Assembly: GCA_030562195.1 (NCBI GenBank)
Contig: CM060200.1
Coordinates: 16,058,001-16,122,000, forward strand
Length of the DNA: 64,000 nt
Direction of reading: 5' to 3'
Source: Nipponacmea schrenckii
Taxonomy: Eukaryota; Mollusca; Gastropoda; Lottiidae
Shown here: in pieces, positions 11,604 through 21,124 of the stretch
Position numbering within the stretch: position 1 is the stretch's first letter
Layout: each line of letters opens with the position of its first letter
Program-made: the position numbers and the translations under genes
The notes under the pieces: generated by a model
The model's database searches: none
The model's input: the letters and a program-made list of their open reading frames with translations, nothing else
Told to the model about the DNA's origin: nothing

Positions 11604-12931
11604 TTTTTAAGAATTAAATTAACTGTATTTGTGATAAACCAATGTTTCTCATAAACATAAATATTCTATGGCCTTTGTTTTTATATCCAAAATATTCTAT
11701 AATAATTGTTATCTCTAATTGAGGTATATAATTAACATTTTTAGGTAAAAGTCTTGACTGTGGTATTAGTTCTGTAATACTTTCTATTTTAAAACGTGCA
11801 AAGTAATCTCTATTTTCATTATTTTCTTTTATAAATATGGGAGCTGTTTTATAAATATTATCAAAATGAAAATAAAATCTTATATGTTCAAATTCTTTCC
11901 ATTTCAAAAAAGTATATTTCTTTTTTTTTGCTCCCTTTGTTTTTGTGAAAATTTTTAAAGTATAAAATACATGATGTAGATTTAGATTTGGTATCTTCAT
12001 TTTTAATTACTGATTTTATTTTCAATTTAAAAGGAAATAATATAGTAATAGCCGCACCAAAATTATCTGTCGAATTCAACTCAAATTTTGCAACGTTACT
12101 TTTCTCAAAAACAGCTTTAAATTTAGATGGTTCAATTAATCTTGCTACATATTATGCAACAAATCCATACTTTTCTAAAATACCATCATTAAAGGGTAAA
12201 GTAAAATCATTTTTTTCATTTTTTATGTCTCTTAACTCAATTTTTCGATCTAATTGAAATATTAATGATCTTAATCTCTCTAACTGTGCTTTGTCTACTA
12301 CATTAGCCAATTGCTGTTCGATAAAGGTTTTAATTTCTGTAAGTTCATTGTTATCATTTAGTTTAGTTTCTAAATCAGATAATTCTTGTTTTAATTTGTC
12401 TTCGCTTATACCTGGTTTAATATTAGCTATTAGTTGTTTTACATTTTCATCTAGTTGGGTTATTAATAAATTTAAATTTTGTTATTGAGTTTTATCGGCT
12501 ACACTAACTAATTGTTGTTGAATATAGGTTTTAATTTCTGTTAGCTCGTTGTTATTATTTGTTTCTAATTTAGACAATTCTTGTCAGTCTTTCTTCGTTT
12601 ATACCTGGTTTAATATTATCTATAAGTTGTTTCAGATCTATTTTCTCTTTTGTAATTCTATCATCTAATTTGGATAATTGAAATTAAATTCTGTAACCGA
12701 GTTTTATCAACCACATTAACTAATTGTTGTCGAACATAAGTTTTAATTTCTGTTAGTTTACTGTCATCATTAAGTTTCGTCTCAAGATCAGATAATTCTT
12801 GTTTTAATTTTTCTTCGCTTATACCTGGTTTAATGTTACTTATTAGATCTTTAACATTTGATTTTTGCTTTGTAATTTTATCGTCTAGTTTTGTAACTGA
12901 GATTTATCAACCACATTTATAGATTTTAATT

Positions 12932-13200
12932 TAGTCAATAGAATTACATAGATTATTATTTCATTGAAATCTTACCAATGGATATATTGTTATATAGAAT
13001 ACTGAACATAGTCAATAGAATTACATAGATTATTATTTCATTGAAATCTTACCAATAGATATATTGTTATATAGAATACTGAACATAGTTAATAGAATTA
13101 CATAGATTATTATTTCATTGAAATATTACCTATAGATATATTGTTATATAGAATACTGAACATAGTCAATAGAATTACATAGATTATTATTGCATTGAAA
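12932..13200. repeat. 77-bp minisatellite, about 3.5 copies
   Basis: Unit starts at 12932, 13009, 13086 and 13163, spaced exactly 77 bp. Copies differ by only a few bases. It lies directly upstream of the LINE fragment inside the fibre-like gene and probably arrived or expanded with it. Confidence 0.95.
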
Positions 13201-14158
13201 TCTAAAAAGCAAAAAGGAATACTTTGAGAAAATTGATAACAAAATTAATAATCAGAAAAATTATGGATCCAAAGATTGGTGGCAACTCGTCAACTCATAT
13301 GTAAAGGATCAAAATATCTCAAAATCTGAAATTCCTCCACTTGTCTGCAATGGTGTCGTGACTTGTACTGCCTTGGACAAAGCTGACTGTTTGAATGAGT
13401 TCTTTATTAACCAATCACAATTAGATACAATGAATGCACAACTGTCTGATCTTCCACAGTGCCAAAATTCACTCACTCAAATAGTACTAACGCCTCAGGA
13501 ACGTAGAGATATGCTCCTAAATATCAACATATCAAAAGCATCAGGACCAGATGAAATAAGCGGAAAATTATTAAAAGCAGTTTCAAACGAAATATCTATT
13601 CCACTATGTAACCTCTTTAACTTCTTTAGAAGTTCAAAAAGTACCCGTTCTTTGGAAATCAGCAAACGTGACAGCTATTTACAAAAAAGGCGATCCTTCT
13701 GAATGCAGTAACTATAGGCCTGTGTCTTTACTTAGTATCATAATCAAAATTTTTGAGAAATGTATCTACAAGCAAGTCTTTAACTTCCTGAAGGCTATAA
13801 TAACACTATAATAACTAACATGCAAAGTGGTTTTCTGCACGGTGATTCAACTGTCTTTCAACTAATAGATCTTGCGCACTTCTTTTGTCAAGCCATCGAT
13901 CAAGGTTCATACACAAGGGCGGTGTTCTGCGACATAAGCAAGGCTTTTGACAGAGTCTGTCATAAGCTAGGTGCAGCTGGAATAAGAGGAGACTTACTAA
14001 ATTGGTCTATGTTGTTTTCATTAACTTAATTTATTATTATTCGATTTTTGTATATTAAAATATGTACATTGTTTAGGGAAAGGGGTGATATAGGCGAAAG
14101 CCTGTTCCCCAATCCTTTTCATTATTATGAATAAAATATTGTTTACAAAAAAAAAAAG
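13201..14158 (+). mobile_element. LINE fragment (CR1/Jockey-type reverse transcriptase), deleted
   Basis: The frame at 13358-13702 ends in the reverse-transcriptase entry motif K-A-S-G-P-D-E-I-S. After a frameshift near 13630 come the Y-K-K-G-D and N-Y-R-P-V-S-L-L blocks and, at 13820-14029, F-C-D-I-S-K-A-F-D with the first catalytic aspartate. The sequence then jumps straight to a 3' end with A-rich tail (14148-14158). The Y-A-D-D block and everything after it are missing. The 5' part is also absent. It is a dead copy with a large internal deletion, inserted in the fibre-like gene in opposite orientation. Confidence 0.85.
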
Positions 14159-14647
14159 GTTTTAATTTCTGTTAGTTCATTATCATCATTGAGTTTCGTT
14201 TCAAGATTAGCTTATTCTTGTTTCAATCTTTCCTCATTTATACCTGGTTTAATGTTACCTATCAGTTGTTTAATATCTGATTTTTGTTTTGTAATTTTTT
14301 CGTCTAGTTGTGATATTAATAAATTTATTCTATCCAACTGAGTTTTATCGACTATATTAGCTAATTGTTGTTGATAACTTTATAGTCTTTTATGATGTGA
14401 ATCTAAAAGTTTTTGATGATTTTCTAATTGGTGTTTACTATCTTTATCTAATACAGTTATTTTTTGATGTAAACTTTTAGTTATTTGACTTAAATAAGCT
14501 TTATTTATTGCATCTTTTTTCTGTTGAGGAAATCTTAAATTAGTTATTTTGAAATTATTCATATCTATATCACTACTACAAAATATAGTTTGAATTTATT
14601 AAGCGTTATTGTAGGAGCTTCATTCTTTAAGTTTCCTAGACCAAATT

Positions 14648-15074
14648 TATTTGCCATTTTTTAAAACAAGATTTAATACTATTTGTTCAAATGGTTTACC
14701 TAAACTTAATTGATATAAAACCCAAAGTGAAAGTTGTCCACAAAATTTATCTCCTGGTTTTTGAATTTGAAAAGTAGAACATTTTATTGGACCATAATTT
14801 AAATCAATAATTTCTTTAGTTGGATCTAATCCAAATGAAAAAAAAAATACATCGAATCCCCTTTGAATAAAGCAGAATGATGAACGCCTTTTTGATCTGA
14901 AGTATGGATATTAGTTATAGCATAAAACTTTGTTTTATTTTTAAGAGATGATATTTCATCACGCATACAGTAGAAAAAAGGTTTTATGTTTAATTCCTCT
15001 GCCCATCTGATTAATTGAAAATTTGTGGTAGTATCAGTTCCGTATTTTTGTAAGAATTCTTCGAAAGTAATCAT
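14648..15074 (-). pseudogene. Adenain-like cysteine protease (frameshifted)
   Basis: The frame from ATG 15074 has the G-V-H-H catalytic-histidine block (residues 63-66) preceded by the N-F-Q-L-I-R-W-A-E-E-L region. A run of A residues near 14838-14846 causes a frameshift. The second frame continues to about 14648 with a Q residue and the C-G-Q nucleophile block (Cys codon at 14740-14742). The H, acidic/Asn, Q, C order is that of the C5 (adenain/Ulp1) family used by adenoviruses and Polintons for virion maturation. It starts 3 bp after the integrase stop. Length (about 140 residues) is short for the family. Confidence 0.75.
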
Positions 15075-15077
15075 TTT

Positions 15078-15800
15078 TTAAAAATCAGTTTTTTGAAGTT
15101 CGTTTTGATAAAATCTACCCAAGATTTCTTCACCATGTAAATCTACTAAACTGTAAGTTGGTGGTGAAGTTTTATGAACTTTTTCAATAATAAAGATTTC
15201 ATTTGTCCAATATCCAACATAACCTTTTTCGAATTTACTTTTATATTTATAAATACGAACTCGATCTTCAACTTTAAATTTGCGTTTAATATGTAAATTC
15301 TCATTTTCAAAATTGTTTTGTGTGTTAATTGATTTTATAATATCTGGATTATTTGAAGCTTCTGTAGTAACTTTTATAGATGAATGAATTTTATTATTAT
15401 ATTCATCGACAACAATAGGTAATATTTTAAGCCATTTTTGAGAATTTAGTTCTGTGAACTTTTTGTATAATTTGTTTTTTAAAGTTCTGTTAAATCTCTC
15501 AATTACTACAGCTTCACCTTCGTTATATGTACTGTAAATTTCAAACATTAGAGATTTCATATTTTTATTATAAAATTCTGTTCCTTGATCTACCCATAAC
15601 TTTTTGGGTTTTCTATGTTTCATTACTGTTTCAAATGCTTTTTTAACAGTAAGACCTGTATATATCTTGTATATAAATCTATAACTGTTAAACAATATTT
15701 ATAACCTTCTTCTGGGGGCATATTAATTAAATCAGCTGGCCATATATCGTCTTTGGCGAATACTTTTACTTTTAAAAAGTTTTTAGTTTTCTGAATTCTT
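15078..15800 (-). pseudogene. Polinton-type DDE integrase
   Basis: The first catalytic Asp is in A-D-L-I-N-M (about 15725-15742), the second in V-D-Q-G-T-E-F (codon at 15588-15590) and the Glu in V-I-E-R-F-N-R-T-L (15498-15500). A frameshift near 15660 separates the first from the others; the 205-codon open part has no ATG. The D-to-E spacing is only 29 residues instead of the usual 35, so 5-6 residues are missing there. The C-terminal part has the K-x-G-Y-V-G-Y-W-T-N-E chromo/SH3-like region common in Polinton integrases. Homologues insert the element DNA and make 6-bp target duplications. Confidence 0.85.
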
Positions 15801-15920
15801 TATGAATTTCATCAGCGATTCCCGTACCTAATTTCATTTTTGATTTTAATAATCTTATGATTAATGCTCTTTCAACCTTTTCTCTAAAAGTGGGATTTGA
15901 AATGGATTCTAACTCTTTAA

Positions 15921-16211
15921 TCAATTGTTGTCTGCTTCGTGTCGAAATTGTAAGTCTTCATTTCTGTATAGTTTGTCGTGTTTAAGTGCAGCAGCATCTA
16001 CTCTATTAACTGGTTCTTCACCTAGTTTTGGATTATCATTTTCATCCAATCGTAAATCTAACCTAGTTCCCGGCCCAGTGTAATTATGACCTGGAAGATG
16101 TTTCTCACCTTTATATTTAGCCCATGGAAAACCGGGAAGTTTAGTTAGAGATTTTTGAATGTCTCCTGATCCGAAATAAGTTATAGGGGAGTGAATGTTC
16201 ATTAAAGACAT
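15921..16211 (-). CDS. Phospholipase A2-like (parvovirus VP1 type) domain protein
   Basis: In this 96-codon frame (ATG 16211) Y-T-G-P-G (residues 44-48) matches the calcium-binding loop, and V-D-A-A-A-L-K-H-D-K-L-Y (71-82) the catalytic His-Asp helix of parvovirus-type PLA2. Such domains help virions leave endosomes and occur in adintovirus-like elements. The frame stops at 15921, but a continuing frame runs on with E-L-E-S-I-S-N-P-T-F-R-E and then into the integrase region, so the true protein was longer and a frameshift near 15925 truncates it. It overlaps the upstream small ORF by 10 bp. Confidence 0.75.
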   Translation of the reverse strand: MSLMNIHSPITYFGSGDIQKSLTKLPGFPWAKYKGEKHLPGHNYTGPGTRLDLRLDENDNPKLGEEPVNRVDAAALKHDKLYRNEDLQFRHEADNN

Positions 16212-16435
16212 TTTTGGTCTTTGTTTTTAGTTACAAAGGATGTAACATTTGGTATAAGGGACATCAATCCAGAGAAGAAACCGTCGCCAGTGTAATTGAA
16301 CTTTTCCTTTTCATGCTTTAAAGTCAATCCCATGTTTTTAATATAGTAGATTTGATAATTTGGCTTACCGATTAATGGGAAATAACTCTTTTGTAAATTA
16401 GAAGCTTCAGACCACAATGGATTTTTAACAACCAA
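16202..16435 (-). CDS. Unknown short protein upstream of PLA2 gene
   Basis: A 77-codon frame ends inside the PLA2 start. Its C-terminal third (G-D-G-F-F-S-G-L-M-S-L-I-P) is a glycine-rich amphipathic stretch that could interact with membranes. No family is recognised. It may be the C-terminal remains of a larger virion protein, since no convincing start is seen. It could also be fused by frameshift to the following PLA2 gene. Confidence 0.35.
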   Translation of the reverse strand: MVVKNPLWSEASNLQKSYFPLIGKPNYQIYYIKNMGLTLKHEKEKFNYTGDGFFSGLMSLIPNVTSFVTKNKDQKCL

Positions 16436-16501
16436 GTGCGTGGAGCCGTTATATTTGTTTTTGGGTAGGGGTGATGTGGGTAAGGTGGGTAGGGGTTAAA
16501 G

Positions 16502-17103
16502 AGTTAAGGAAGCCATTTTGATGGTCAGAGTTGTGGAATGTTTTTTCCATTAATTGGTTTGTCCATAGAAGAAATCACGGGAAGTTGAAGAAGAATTTCA
16601 ACTGTTCGAAGATATCAAGCTTTGGAAACATGCCACTCCAAAAGGGTTTCATATTACTATTCATATTACAAGAGAAGGAATTCATGATAGACCAGAATCA
16701 ATTCTTAGATATTCCTTCATACAACATTAATAAAGATAAATCCTGATATAAATTCTTCACCCCTTTTCATGTTAATCCTACAGAGCGAAATAAATTCGAA
16801 AGTCTTGTAAAATTAAATAAGGGGGAATGGGGGGATTTTGTTGGTATAAATCATGATAATAATATATTATGGAGATCATCCAAATTTTTATCTCAGGGTA
16901 GAACTCCAACAATATTATAAAAATGAATGATTTCATATCAATTCTTTCCCAATTGTTTAAAGAACAGTTTCCTCGCCCTGAACATCTTGACTATCAAAAT
17001 ATCTCAATCAAAATCCGATAATCCCTTCATTAGACTGATTAATTAACGAAAACACAGACCACTATAAAACCCTGTTATATGTTTCAAAATGGCTTCCTTA
17101 ACT
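16502..17103. repeat. 20-bp perfect inverted pair flanking 0.6 kb
   Basis: The sequence AGTTAAGGAAGCCATTTTGA at 16502-16521 recurs as its reverse complement at 17084-17103. No target duplication is visible directly outside. It could mark a small transposon or the terminal repeats of Polinton ends (which begin with AG) brought together. I cannot decide. Confidence 0.6.
16560..17040 (+). pseudogene. Unrecognised coding-like remnants
   Basis: Several short frames look coding. One at about 16572-16725 contains K-L-W-K-H-A-T-P-K-G-F-H-I-T-I-H. Another at about 16750-16915 contains E-W-G-D-F-V-G-I-N-H-D-N-N. A third starts at about 16922 with M-N-D-F-I-S-I-L. They may be pieces of one frameshifted gene of the adjacent element. 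No family is recognised. Confidence 0.3.
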
Positions 17104-17330
17104 GAGTGCAACAGCTGTCACCTACTACGCAGTAAATAAATAAAGTTCGAGAATATTCTATGTTTATTGTTAAAGAGAATATTGTTTAAACAATTTAATA
17201 TTGTAGCAGACGAATTTATTCATTATATATCTTGAAGTTTAAAGTGAATGTTTATTAAAGAAATTTTTTGGTTATTTAAAAGGGAGGGCGGGTGGGCAAA
17301 TAGTAGTATTAGAGCTTACAGATATCCGGT
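17104..17330. other. AT-rich stretch without recognisable feature
   Basis: No coding frame or clear repeat is visible. A G-rich stretch occurs near 17280-17296. The sequence at about 17240-17270 resembles that at 16193-16220 in the same orientation, but the match is degenerate. Confidence 0.4.
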
Positions 17331-18234
17331 AGCTCGGAACGGAGCGGATTTTTAATAGGATTCAACCTGGAGTTAAAAGACACTCTCACACCAAGTTTCA
17401 TCAAAATCGGTCAAGAATTGTGCCATGTAGAGTGTTTACAAGACAAAAATCAAACACGTTTTAAGGAAAAAGGCCAATAACTCATACTAAATATTTTTCG
17501 ATTTCGCTGATTTTCAATAGGGTTCATCCTTGAGTTATAACACACTCTCACACTAAGTTTCATCAAAATTGATCAAGAATTGTGCCATGTAGAGTGTTTA
17601 CAAGACAAAAATTGAACGCGTTTCAAAGAACAAGGGCAATAATTCATATTAGATATATTTTGATATTTTTTATTTTCAATAGGGATCATCCCTAGGTGAT
17701 AACAAACAATCACAGCTAGTTTTGTCAACATTGATCATGAATTGTGCCTTCTAGAGTGCTTATAAGCCAAAAAGTTGAACGCGTTTTCAAAAACAAGGGC
17801 AATATTTGACACTAAATATTTTTCGATTTAACTGATTTTCAATAGGGGTCATCCTTGGGCGATAACAAACACTCAAGCCAAGTTTCATCAAAATCCATTA
17901 AGAATTATTCTTTCAAGAGTGTTTACAAGCTAAAATCTAACGCGTTTTCAAGAACAAGGGCTATAACTCATATTAAATATTTTTCGAGTGTAGAGTGTTT
18001 ACGAGCCATTCATTAACAAAGGCAAGAACTCATACTAAATATTTTCAGAATTCGCTGATTTTCAATTCATCCTTGCGTGATCATCAACACTAATATCAAG
18101 TATCATCAAAATCCGTTAAGAATTGCACCCTCTAGAGTGTTTACGAGCAATTGTGGACAGACGGACGGACGGACCGACGGACGGATGGGGTGACGACAAT
18201 ATACGCCCCAATTTCATGTGGGCGTATAAAAAAC
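17331..18234 (+). repeat. About 160-bp tandem repeat with GGAC microsatellite and terminal hairpin
   Basis: The block built on TTTCATCAAAATC followed by GAATTGTGCC and TAGAGTGTTTAC recurs about five times (TAGAGTGTTTAC-type motifs near 17428, 17589, 17751, 17916, 17997 and 18135). Copies degenerate rightwards. The array ends in GACGGACGG-type microsatellite (18157-18187) and then an inverted repeat ATACGCCC ... GGGCGTAT (about 18200-18228) and an A-run. Repeats ending in a GGAC tract plus this hairpin are familiar from marine invertebrate, notably molluscan, genomes. The layout (tandem core, microsatellite, 3' hairpin) resembles Helentron-derived non-autonomous elements, but no transposase is visible. 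Confidence 0.75.
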
Positions 18235-18354
18235 AATTATACAAACAAACACTTTAATCATCTATCCGAAGAGGGCAATATTATAATCTTACTGGCACAG
18301 TTTGTGAATTATCATATCAATTTAATAAAACAAAATTACCTCTGAACAAGTTTT

Positions 18355-18540
18355 CTAACTAAATATGGATGGGACTGCACCCTTTCTCAAAAGCCTCAGT
18401 GTACCATGTCTTGACGGATGTAAATCTTCTGGCTTAAAATGTTCTGAGCAAACATAATCTGTCTTTTCCGGTGTCCATTGTTGATTGGTATCTTTAATGC
18501 TTGTAACCATTTGGACAACAAGGAAGGATCAACTGGAAAC
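18355..18540 (-). pseudogene. THAP-domain exon 2, frameshifted
   Basis: A splice acceptor (TTTGTAG on the minus strand, AG at 18541-18542) leads into F-P-V-D-P-S-L-L-S-K-W-L-Q-A-L. After a one-base loss near 18485 comes W-T-P-E-K and V-C-S-E-H-F-K-P-E-D-L, then G-A-V-P-S-I-F-S and a stop at 18355. The W, C-x2-H and A-V-P-S elements are the second half of a C2CH THAP DNA-binding domain. The matching first exon was not found upstream. This is either a transposase or a host THAP gene relic. Confidence 0.7.
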
Positions 18541-19270
18541 CTACAAATTGAGAAAATAAAAAAAAATATTGGATAGATCTAGCTAGGCCATGTTCCTCAC
18601 CAGTGGTTTCCTCCCCTAATTAATATATGATTTGGTAATTAAAAAACCCTGTTAATTAGCTACTGTGATGGCTTCAAATTTGTTAATAAAAGAATAAAGC
18701 TTCATAATTTGTTAACCTTGATTATAGATTATGTTATCTATAAGCATAATATACCGGTATGATTATGATACAAAATTCCTCCCACTATCTTGTTTAAATT
18801 GCAACACCCTTGAAAGACCATAGCAGGATGCCATTACTTGTGATGGGTGCGGAAAATGGTGTCACAGAAAATGTAATACCACTGCATCCCGCTAGGCCTA
18901 GGAGGCTAATGTCTGAGTAATGAATGTCAATAATGTGCAAAAGAAATTAACTACTAGCCTTGTTTAGACTACATCACGGTGTATGAATCTTTTTTTACAT
19001 TGTTTTGTAGAACTTACCTGTGAAAGGTGACGCCTGACCCAAGCAGGTGTTTATTAGTGCAACCAACAGCGCTACACGATTTTACCACAGGAATTGGAGG
19101 AGCCATCAATAGAGTCGTATCACTCACTCACTCACATAGTATATAAAGACAAGTAATGAAACGACCAAATCAAAACACGGCACCCCGCCTCACCAAAACA
19201 TCCCCAAAATGACACTTCCACTTATTTTTTTCGCTTGAAACTTCACACGCACATCACTAAATGGTTCACC
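18541..19270. other. Gene-poor stretch with a PHD-like zinc-finger relic
   Basis: On the plus strand at about 18835-18885 a short frame reads I-T-C-D-G-C-G-K-W-C-H-R-K-C, the second half of a PHD-type zinc finger of the kind found in ORF1 of some LINEs. Stops surround it. A short CACT microsatellite lies at about 19120-19133. Nothing else is recognisable. Confidence 0.4.
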
Positions 19271-19274
19271 TTTC

Positions 19275-21118
19275 ATTAAAGTAAAGTCACTGTACTTAAA
19301 TACGAGAAGCAATGTAAAAGTCAATGGTAAACACACTGAATGGTTTAATGTAAATTCAGGTGTAAAGCAGCAATGCCTTATGTCCCCGAGTCTATTTGCC
19401 TTATATATTAATGATCTAGTTGATACGATTAATTCCCAAAACTGTGGTGTTAACTTTGGTGACAAAAATATCTCTATATTGCTATATGCTGACGATATTG
19501 TTCTGATAACCCCAAATGAAAAATCGATGGACCAATTATTGACTATACTGGCCACATGGTGTTTTAAATGGAAAGTTTTTATTAATTCCCAAAAAACGAA
19601 AATCTTGCATTTTAGAAATCCCAGCTCTCAAAAATCAAAGCATATCTTTAATTGTGGTAACGAAACCCTACAATATTGCGACAGCTATAGATACCTCGGT
19701 CTGTGGTTCAATGAAAATTTAGATTTAGAAAAAACTGTAAAAGAAATATCCAAATCTGCCAGCAGAGCTCTTGGCGCATTATGTACAAAGCTAAAATGTC
19801 TTGGTGGGATGACCCTTAAAGTATTTGCAAAGCTTTATTCGTCCTTAGTCGAACCCATTTTATATTATTGTGCTGGAATCTGGGGAACAAAGTCATATGC
19901 ATGTGTTAATAATGTTCAAAATAAAGCTGTCAAATTTTTTCTTGGTGTTGGGAAAAACACATCAAATCTGGCCACACGTGGTGATATCGGTTGGACTTCT
20001 TGCTTAACAAACCAGAAAGTAGAATGTATTAGACAATTATGTAAATTATATAAACTTGATGATTGTAGATATTTAAGCTCTATGTTTCAATATCTTAAGA
20101 ATTTTAACAATAGAACTTCATGGTTTTCAAAAGTATGGAAAATTGTTGAATCTCTAGAATTGGGGACAATTGTTCAATCAAATGTACATTCTGTAAAACA
20201 CATCACTGCAGAAGCAAAATTCAGACTCTTGCCACTTGATAATTATTCATGGCATAAGGATATCTTTGATGATCGAAATAACATTAACGGTAACAAACTT
20301 CGAACTTACAGACAATTTAAATTAAGTCCTACTACCGAATCTTATGTTTTAAACTCCAAATTAACACGGTATCAAAGACGACTAATATGTCAAGTTCGAA
20401 GTGGCTCGTTACCTATTGCTATTGAGACTGGACGTTACACCAAACCCAAAACACCAATTGAAAATAGGCTATGTTCCTTATGTAATAATAATAAAATCGA
20501 AGATGAATTTCATGTTATTATGGAATGTAATGCATACAATGATATAAGAAGAAATTATTTAATTGAATTTGTAAACCCAACACTACCAAGAGATCATGAG
20601 TTTAGCTATGATTTATTTTTATTAGTTATGGCAGACGATAATGCCCAGTTAAAACTAGGTCAATTTTTAGAACAAATGTCTTATAGGAGAAAATTGTTAT
20701 TGTAATTTTATATGTTTATAGTGCTCTTTTTAAAATTTTATACATTTTATATACTCACTGCCTTTTTTTAAATAGTTAACATATTCTGAACTGTTTTATG
20801 TCATTGGTGCTTCTATAAATACCTTGCATACTTCTAATAGCCTTTGTTGATTTTCTTAAATCATATTTTGTTTATTTTGTATTAAAAATTTTAACTCTTG
20901 TTAATTTACAGTTTATGAATTTTAAAGTATTTAATCTGCTGTATTTAAAAATTTACTGTGATAATTTAGTTTATACTGTAGTGTATCGTAGGTCAAATAT
21001 GGCCGGAAATCATTATTTTTATTTTGTATATAGATATTGTTGTAATATGTAATGATTTGTTACACTTTAATAAAAATATTATTATTATTAGTAAAAATAT
21101 TATTATTATTATTCATTT
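19275..21118 (+). mobile_element. 5'-truncated LINE with reverse-transcriptase C-terminal half
   Basis: The open frame runs from about 19300 to 20705. It starts just before the V-K-Q-x-C-L-M-S-P-S-L-F block and contains the catalytic Y-A-D-D at about 19486-19497. Then follow a thumb region and a C-terminal C-x2-C ... H-x4-C zinc knuckle (C-S-L-C ... F-H-V-I-M-E-C, about 20472-20530), typical of CR1/I/Jockey-group LINEs. The first catalytic aspartate and the endonuclease are absent. A 3' UTR of about 400 bp ends in an ATT-repeat tail (21075-21115). About 440 uninterrupted codons suggest a relatively recent truncated insertion. Confidence 0.9.
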
Positions 21119-21124
21119 CCAACC

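Larger units (their letters stand above)
8898..11989. repeat. 1,546-bp tandem duplication
   Basis: Unit 1 is about 8898-10443 and unit 2 about 10444-11989. All reading frames in one recur in the other shifted by exactly 1,546 bp, and I found only single-base differences (for example a Met/Ile change in the frame at 9296/10842). It contains the polymerase N-terminal third, the membrane-protein gene and the fibre head. The near-identity means a recent event or an assembly duplication. Confidence 0.9.
11614..14562 (-). pseudogene. Fibre-like coiled-coil protein, interrupted by insertions
   Basis: The gene starts at ATG 14562. Its N terminus has the I-T-N-L-x-F-P ... D-A-I-N-K-A-Y-L pattern that recurs at the base of fibre proteins. 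Then follow imperfect repeats of about 60-65 residues (14155-14380, 12700-12905, 12490-12680, 12280-12480), each rich in T-E-I-K-T, Q-Q-Q-L-A-N-V-V-D and I-K-P-G-I-S-E-E, typical of a trimeric coiled-coil shaft. A beta-rich head (about 11614-12270) ends the protein. A minisatellite and a LINE fragment (about 12930-14158) interrupt it, and frameshifts and stops are scattered through it, one at the A-run near 11930. By position and architecture I infer an attachment fibre. Confidence 0.5.
1..16435. mobile_element. Rearranged Polinton/Maverick (adintovirus-like) element
   Basis: The stretch encodes remnants of a protein-primed family B DNA polymerase, a retroviral-type integrase, an adenain-like cysteine protease, a parvovirus-type phospholipase A2 domain, a coiled-coil fibre-like protein and a capsid-like protein. 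Integrase plus protein-primed polymerase plus adenain-type protease is the diagnostic Polinton/adintovirus set. I see no major capsid (hexon-like) gene and no packaging ATPase, so the element is incomplete or extends left of the window. Polymerase and capsid blocks are duplicated in direct and inverted orientation and every large gene carries frameshifts or stops. It is an old, non-functional copy. The boundaries are uncertain: the left edge is the window edge and the right edge is set only by the last recognisable ORF. Confidence 0.85.

Noticed and set aside
1..16435. Bidnavirus-like origin (polymerase B plus PLA2 domain)
   Set aside because: Presence of a DDE integrase and an adenain-type protease fits Polinton/adintovirus. 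No bidnavirus-specific gene was recognised.
19190..19555. 121-codon minus-strand frame
   Set aside because: It is the complement of the LINE reverse-transcriptase start and has no own domain.
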